9,393 nt of DNA from Sediminibacterium ginsengisoli (lineage in GTDB: Bacteria > Bacteroidota > Bacteroidia > Chitinophagales > Chitinophagaceae), in the NCBI GenBank assembly GCA_943326215.1, contig CALPSK010000018.1, positions 1-9,393 of the forward strand, written 5' to 3'. Positions 7,102 through 9,393 of the stretch are shown piece by piece. The notes beneath the pieces are model-generated. The model did not search any database, was not told where the DNA came from, and worked only from the letters and a program-made list of their open reading frames with translations. Numbering within the stretch: the stretch's first letter is position 1; every line of letters starts with the position of its first letter. Both the position numbers and the translations under genes were made by a program.

Positions 7102-7923
7102 ATGTCAGCACCCATTGGTGTTTTTGATAGTGGTTATGGTGGTCTCACCATTTTAAAGGAATTGAAAAAACAATTACCTCAGTACGATTATATTTATTTA
7201 GGAGATAACGCACGCGCACCCTATGGCTCGAGATCTTTTGAAACAGTGTATCAATATACCTTAGAAGCAGTGAATTGGTTTTTTAAACAAGGCTGCTCTT
7301 TGGTCATTATTGCTTGTAATACAGCCTCTGCTAAAGCCCTGCGTAATATTCAACAACTAGATTTACCAAATATGGATCCTGGTAAAAGAGTATTGGGGGT
7401 TATTCGCCCTACTACAGAAGTACTAGGCCATTTTTCTACGAATCATCAAATTGGGATTATGGGTACCTTGGGTACCGTGCAAAGCGATAGCTATCCTATC
7501 GAAATAGCTAAATTTTTCCCTGAGCTTCAAGTCTTCCAACAAGCCTGTCCTATGTGGGTGCCCTTAATTGAAAACGGGGAATTTGATAAACCCGGGGCAG
7601 ACTATTTTGTACAGCAGTACCTCAATGAGCTTTTTAGCCAATCTAAGGGCATCGATGCTATTTTACTAGCCTGTACGCATTATCCGCTCCTGGAGGCTAA
7701 AATAAAGTCCTTCCTACCCTTAGGGGTGAGTTTGGTGACTCAAGGAGATATAGTGGCAAAAAGTCTTGCAAAATACCTTGAAAATCACCCTGAATTAGCC
7801 CATAAATGCAGCCAGCATGGGCTTTTAAGCTTTTATACCACCGATAATGCCGATACCTTTGAGAAGCAGGGTAGCTTGTTTTTCGGACAAAAAATTGAGG
7901 CAAAACATACAGATTTAGCTTAA
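7102..7923 (+). CDS. murI: Glutamate racemase
   Basis: MurI interconverts L- and D-glutamate in the cytosol, supplying D-Glu for the peptidoglycan stem peptide. The product is 273 residues, normal for the family. The N-terminal motif GVFDSGYGGLTIL (6-18) contains the conserved Asp9-Ser10 pair, and YLGDNARAPYG (32-42) follows. The two catalytic cysteines are Cys72 in IIACNTASA and Cys191 in LLACTHYPLL, the latter with the partner His193. All active-site elements are intact, so it should be functional. ATG 7102 places GVFDS five residues from the start, as usual. It lies downstream of the terminator at 7023-7058, so it needs its own promoter, but I see only A/T-rich DNA (7059-7101) without a clear TAnnTTTG. 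No terminator follows, so some transcripts may continue into rpmH. Confidence 0.97.
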   Translation: MSAPIGVFDSGYGGLTILKELKKQLPQYDYIYLGDNARAPYGSRSFETVYQYTLEAVNWFFKQGCSLVIIACNTASAKALRNIQQLDLPNMDPGKRVLGVIRPTTEVLGHFSTNHQIGIMGTLGTVQSDSYPIEIAKFFPELQVFQQACPMWVPLIENGEFDKPGADYFVQQYLNELFSQSKGIDAILLACTHYPLLEAKIKSFLPLGVSLVTQGDIVAKSLAKYLENHPELAHKCSQHGLLSFYTTDNADTFEKQGSLFFGQKIEAKHTDLA

Positions 7924-7940
7924 AAAATGAAAAAATACCC

Positions 7941-7948
7941 TATTTTTG
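7941..7948 (+). promoter_or_regulatory. Candidate -7 promoter element for rpmH
   Basis: TATTTTTG is an exact TAnnTTTG match, 17 bases after the murI stop and 82 bases before rpmH ATG. Transcription would start near 7953-7956, right at the base of a predicted hairpin. The expected -33 region holds TTTAGC, only a partial match to TTTG. A strong ribosomal-protein gene would be expected to have its own promoter here. Confidence 0.6.
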
Positions 7949-7954
7949 CCGTCC

Positions 7955-7989
7955 TTTCACAGGTAGTGGTATGGTGACTGCTATTGAAG
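7955..7989 (+). promoter_or_regulatory. Predicted structured 5' leader of the rpmH mRNA
   Basis: TTTCA (7955-7959) can pair with TGAAG (7985-7989), and GGTAGT (7962-7967) with ACTGCT (7977-7982), separated by a 2x2 internal loop (CA/AT). The apical loop is GGTATGGTG. Several pairs are G-U. The hairpin would begin at or very near the predicted transcript start and lies upstream of the L34 gene, where autoregulatory leaders are common for ribosomal proteins. The pairing was worked out by hand, without folding energies or homologues. Confidence 0.3.
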
Positions 7990-8012
7990 TGGAAACAATT
8001 TTAAGAAACTAA
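7971..8012 (+). other. 13-codon ORF in the rpmH leader
   Basis: ATG 7971 opens a short ORF encoding MVTAIEVETILRN, ending TAA 8010-8012, 18 bases before rpmH. Its start lies in the apical loop of the predicted leader hairpin. It could be a leader peptide, or simply chance in a 90-base leader. No Shine-Dalgarno sequence is present and no known family is recognised. Confidence 0.2.
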
Positions 8013-8030
8013 GCAAGTAAAAGACATCAA

Positions 8031-8192
8031 ATGAAACGTACATTTCAACCACATAAACGTCGTCGTAAATCTGTTCATGGTTTTCGTAAGCGTATGGAAT
8101 CTGCTAATGGTCGTAAAGTATTAGCAAGCCGTAGAAAGAAAGGACGCAAAAAACTAACTGTATCTAGCGAAAAAGGGTTAAAGAAAGATTAA
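8031..8192 (+). CDS. rpmH: Ribosomal protein bL34
   Basis: L34 is a small basic protein of the large ribosomal subunit. Translating from ATG 8031 gives 53 residues: [20 protein letters not shown] at the start, then [20 protein letters not shown], then [13 protein letters not shown]. The MKRTFQP opening, the HGFRKRM box and the [17 protein letters not shown] box are diagnostic of L34. The last nine residues extend past the 46-residue Escherichia coli protein. The gene has its own candidate promoter at 7941 and a strong terminator at 8240, so it can be expressed alone. It sits directly upstream of rnpA, the pairing found across bacteria. Confidence 0.97.
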   Translation: MKRTFQPHKRRRKSVHGFRKRMESANGRKVLASRRKKGRKKLTVSSEKGLKKD

Positions 8193-8239
8193 TCTAGGAG
8201 TACCCCTTTCTAACTATTACAAATAAATTCAATAATTTT

Positions 8240-8274
8240 AAAGTCCTTCCCGTTATTCGGGAGGGACTTTTTTT
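8240..8274 (+). terminator. Intrinsic terminator after rpmH
   Basis: AAAGTCCTTCCCG (8240-8252) pairs with CGGGAGGGACTTT (8258-8270), a 13-bp stem with one G-U pair and the loop TTATT, followed by more T residues (8271-8274). It is a strong GC-rich hairpin in AT-rich DNA, placed between rpmH and rnpA, so these two genes are probably separate or only partly linked transcripts. Confidence 0.9.
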
Positions 8275-8281
8275 ATCACTT

Positions 8282-8289
8282 TAATTTCG
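8282..8289 (+). promoter_or_regulatory. Candidate -7 promoter element for rnpA
   Basis: TAATTTCG differs from TAnnTTTG at one base. It lies 8 bases after the rpmH terminator and 5 bases before the rnpA TTG start at 8295, the same close geometry as at uppS. A promoter is needed here because of the terminator. No -33 element is evident, since that region is occupied by the terminator stem. Confidence 0.35.
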
Positions 8290-8294
8290 CATTA

Positions 8295-8708
8295 TTGTCA
8301 AAGGTTTTTACATATCAGAAAACAGATAAATTAAAAAGTAGAAAACAAACACAACATTTATTTTCTACTGGCCAGGCAATTCATGTATTTCCCATAAGAC
8401 TTATTTATACGATTGAACCAATTACATCTTCTACAATTACCCCGTCTCTTGCAAGCTTATTACAAGCAGGGGTAGGGGCGCCTAGTAGAACTTTTAGAAA
8501 AGCGGTGCAACGTAATAGAGTGAAAAGATTATTAAGAGAAGCTTATCGTTTAGAAAAACCTAATTTCTTAAGTCAAGCTAGTCTTGACCATAAACGTGTC
8601 AATTTATTTTTTTTATATACCGATGGGCTTGTCTTAACACAAGCAGTCATTCAAGCAAAAGTAAAAGAAGCCCTAGCTTTATTGGTTACTAAATTGAATA
8701 AATCGTAA
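8295..8708 (+). CDS. rnpA: Ribonuclease P protein component
   Basis: RnpA is the basic protein subunit that binds RNase P RNA and helps it remove 5' leaders from precursor tRNAs. The product is 137 residues, slightly longer than the 119-residue Escherichia coli protein. The opening FTYQKTDKLKSRKQTQHLF (5-23) is the usual N-terminal segment, and the family signature RNRVKRLLREAYR is at 73-85, preceded by FRKAVQ. A somewhat longer, Ser/Thr-rich stretch (about 40-65) lies between strands before the signature. No ATG or GTG exists in frame near the N-terminus; TTG 8295 gives the length expected for the family and is the best start. A near-consensus -7 element sits 5 bases upstream, suggesting an almost leaderless message. 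The TAA stop overlaps the ATG of a 21-codon ORF (TAATG). Confidence 0.93.
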   Translation: MSKVFTYQKTDKLKSRKQTQHLFSTGQAIHVFPIRLIYTIEPITSSTITPSLASLLQAGVGAPSRTFRKAVQRNRVKRLLREAYRLEKPNFLSQASLDHKRVNLFFLYTDGLVLTQAVIQAKVKEALALLVTKLNKS

Positions 8709-8773
8709 TGTATAATAATGAGGCTGTAAAAATTTCCTCAGAAAAAAAGGTTAAAGAAGACTATAAAAATTAA
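8708..8773 (+). other. 21-codon ORF between rnpA and yidD, possible small gene
   Basis: ATG 8708 overlaps the rnpA stop by one base (TAATG), a layout typical of translational coupling. The ORF encodes 21 charged, Lys/Glu-rich residues beginning MYNNEAVKISS and ends TAA 8771-8773. It is in the same frame as yidD, whose start follows 18 bases later. It has no recognisable family. It may be a coupling peptide that keeps ribosomes near the yidD start, a remnant of a longer yidD N-terminus, or chance. Confidence 0.25.
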
Positions 8774-8791
8774 AATATTAAAGAAGATACA

Positions 8792-9025
8792 TTGCCTACG
8801 CTTAAAAAAATGATAGCCTTTCCTTTTATAGTATTGATACGTATTTATCAATACGTGATCTCACCATGGATGGGGGCTAGTAAATGTAGGTTCACGCCTT
8901 CTTGTTCTCATTATACAAGTGAAGCCATTCAAAAATTTGGCCCTATCAAAGGTATTTATTTAGGAGTCAAAAGATTAAGTAAGTGCAGACCAGGCGGTGG
9001 TCAGGGGTATGATCCAGTACCCTAG
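8792..9025 (+). CDS. yidD: Membrane protein insertion efficiency factor YidD
   Basis: YidD is a small protein of the inner face of the cytoplasmic membrane that assists insertion by YidC. From TTG 8792 it has 77 residues; from ATG 8810, 71 residues. The amphipathic N-terminal segment MIAFPFIVLIRIYQYVISP is followed by the hallmark CRFTPSCSHY (32-41) and the end KCRPGGGQGYDPVP, with the conserved cysteines Cys32, Cys38 and Cys65. Homologues I recall start with a short KK-containing lead before the hydrophobic segment, which favours TTG 8792 or the A-run-preceded ATG 8810 about equally. Many homologues have CHP where this has CRP. It follows rnpA, its usual neighbour; yidC is not in the window. 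A terminator follows at 9069. Confidence 0.93.
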   Translation: MPTLKKMIAFPFIVLIRIYQYVISPWMGASKCRFTPSCSHYTSEAIQKFGPIKGIYLGVKRLSKCRPGGGQGYDPVP

Positions 9026-9068
9026 ATTCAATTTCTATTTATAAAATAAGTTTTATAGTAGTAGGCAT

Positions 9069-9100
9069 AAAAAAACCTGCATTTTTAAGTGCAGGTTTTT
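9069..9100. terminator. Bidirectional intrinsic terminator between yidD and the superoxide dismutase gene
   Basis: AAAAACCTGCA (9071-9081) pairs with TGCAGGTTTTT (9090-9100) around an 8-base loop. The T-run on the right serves the plus strand (yidD), and the A-run on the left (9069-9075) serves as a T-run for the minus-strand gene. It lies 43 bases after yidD and 36 bases beyond the dismutase stop, matching the convergent layout. Confidence 0.9.
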
Positions 9101-9136
9101 AGTATAAAATAACTTCGAGTATAAATGCTTCTGCTA

Positions 9137-9393
9137 TTATTTTGCAGCAGCAAAACGATCGGCAAGTACTGACCAGTTTACTAAGTTCCAAAAAGCAGCT
9201 AAATAATCGGCTCTTCTATTTTGATATTTTAAATAGTAAGCATGCTCCCAAACATCTGCACCTAAAATAGGATGACCTTTTACTTCAGCTACATCCATTA
9301 AAGGATTGTCTTGATTAGGCGTTGAACTTACTTCTAATTTGCCATCTTTTAAAATCAACCAAGCCCATCCGCTTCCAAAACGAGTCATACATG
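9137..9393 (-). CDS. sodA: Superoxide dismutase, Mn-type of the Fe/Mn family, C-terminal part
   Basis: This enzyme converts superoxide to oxygen and hydrogen peroxide. The visible 84 residues are the C-terminal domain of a protein normally about 200 residues long; the reading frame stays open to the window edge (a Cys codon precedes the apparent Met), so [11 protein letters not shown] is internal and the true start lies outside. The metal-ligand motif [15 protein letters not shown] is intact, with the Asp codon at 9254-9256 and the His codon at 9242-9244. The other two His ligands are not visible. The segment [10 protein letters not shown] carries Gln where Mn enzymes do (STANQDSPL in Escherichia coli SodA), whereas Fe enzymes usually have Ala there, so a Mn or cambialistic enzyme is inferred. 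The end, ADRFAAAK, also resembles SodA. The gene is convergent with yidD and shares the terminator at 9069-9100. Confidence 0.93.
   Translation of the reverse strand, partial: CMTRFGSGWAWLILKDGKLEVSSTPNQDNPLMDVAEVKGHPILGADVWEHAYYLKYQNRRADYLAAFWNLVNWSVLADRFAAAK

Noticed and set aside
7459..7476. Direct repeat GGTACC within GGGTACCTTGGGTACC in murI
   Set aside because: It encodes GTLGT within a conserved part of the protein; codon coincidence explains it.
7697..7903. Minus-strand ORF inside murI, 68 codons
   Set aside because: It lies wholly opposite intact, motif-bearing murI coding sequence and has no recognisable features; treated as a frame shadow, as are the minus-strand ORFs inside nadK, uppS, bamA and the second Skp gene.
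8031..8708. Possible replication origin near rpmH-rnpA
   Set aside because: In many bacteria this pair lies by dnaA and oriC, but there is no dnaA, no cluster of DnaA boxes and no gene-free region here.

Overview
The window reads as ordinary core chromosome of a Bacteroidota bacterium, most likely in or near the family Chitinophagaceae (inference). The DNA is AT-rich, and no start codon is preceded by a clear Shine-Dalgarno sequence; several starts follow A/T-rich leaders instead. Two or three promoters resemble the Bacteroidota -7 element TAnnTTTG. The gene content also fits that phylum: a DUF6089 outer-membrane protein beside NAD kinase and isoprenyl transferase, then bamA and two tandem Skp/OmpH genes.

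Layout, left to right. (1) Positions 2-469 hold the C-terminal end of an outer-membrane beta-barrel, probably of the Omp85 (BamA/TamA-like) family, cut by the window edge. (2) Positions 480-6998 hold six plus-strand genes with short gaps: NAD kinase, a DUF6089 barrel protein, uppS (lipid carrier synthesis), bamA (outer-membrane protein assembly) and two Skp/OmpH periplasmic chaperones. This block ends in a strong intrinsic terminator at 7023-7058. (3) murI (D-glutamate for peptidoglycan) follows at 7102-7923, then rpmH (ribosomal protein L34, 53 codons) at 8031-8192 with its own promoter and a second strong terminator at 8240-8274. (4) rnpA (RNase P protein, TTG start) and yidD (membrane-insertion helper) lie at 8295-9025. 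(5) A bidirectional terminator at 9069-9100 separates yidD from a convergent Mn-type superoxide dismutase gene on the minus strand, cut by the right edge.

Together the central block is a cell-envelope cluster. UppS makes the undecaprenyl carrier for peptidoglycan and surface polysaccharides, MurI supplies D-glutamate, and BamA with the Skp-like chaperones delivers and folds outer-membrane proteins such as the DUF6089 and Omp85 barrels. The right block is the conserved rpmH-rnpA-yidD set.

I see no mobile element, CRISPR array, tRNA, rRNA or defence system, and no gene-free stretch over 300 bases. I found no convincing new system. The observations most worth checking are small and regulatory: a hairpin at the predicted 5' end of the rpmH mRNA with a 13-codon ORF starting in its loop, near-leaderless promoter-start arrangements at uppS and rnpA, and a 21-codon ORF linking rnpA to yidD in the yidD frame.
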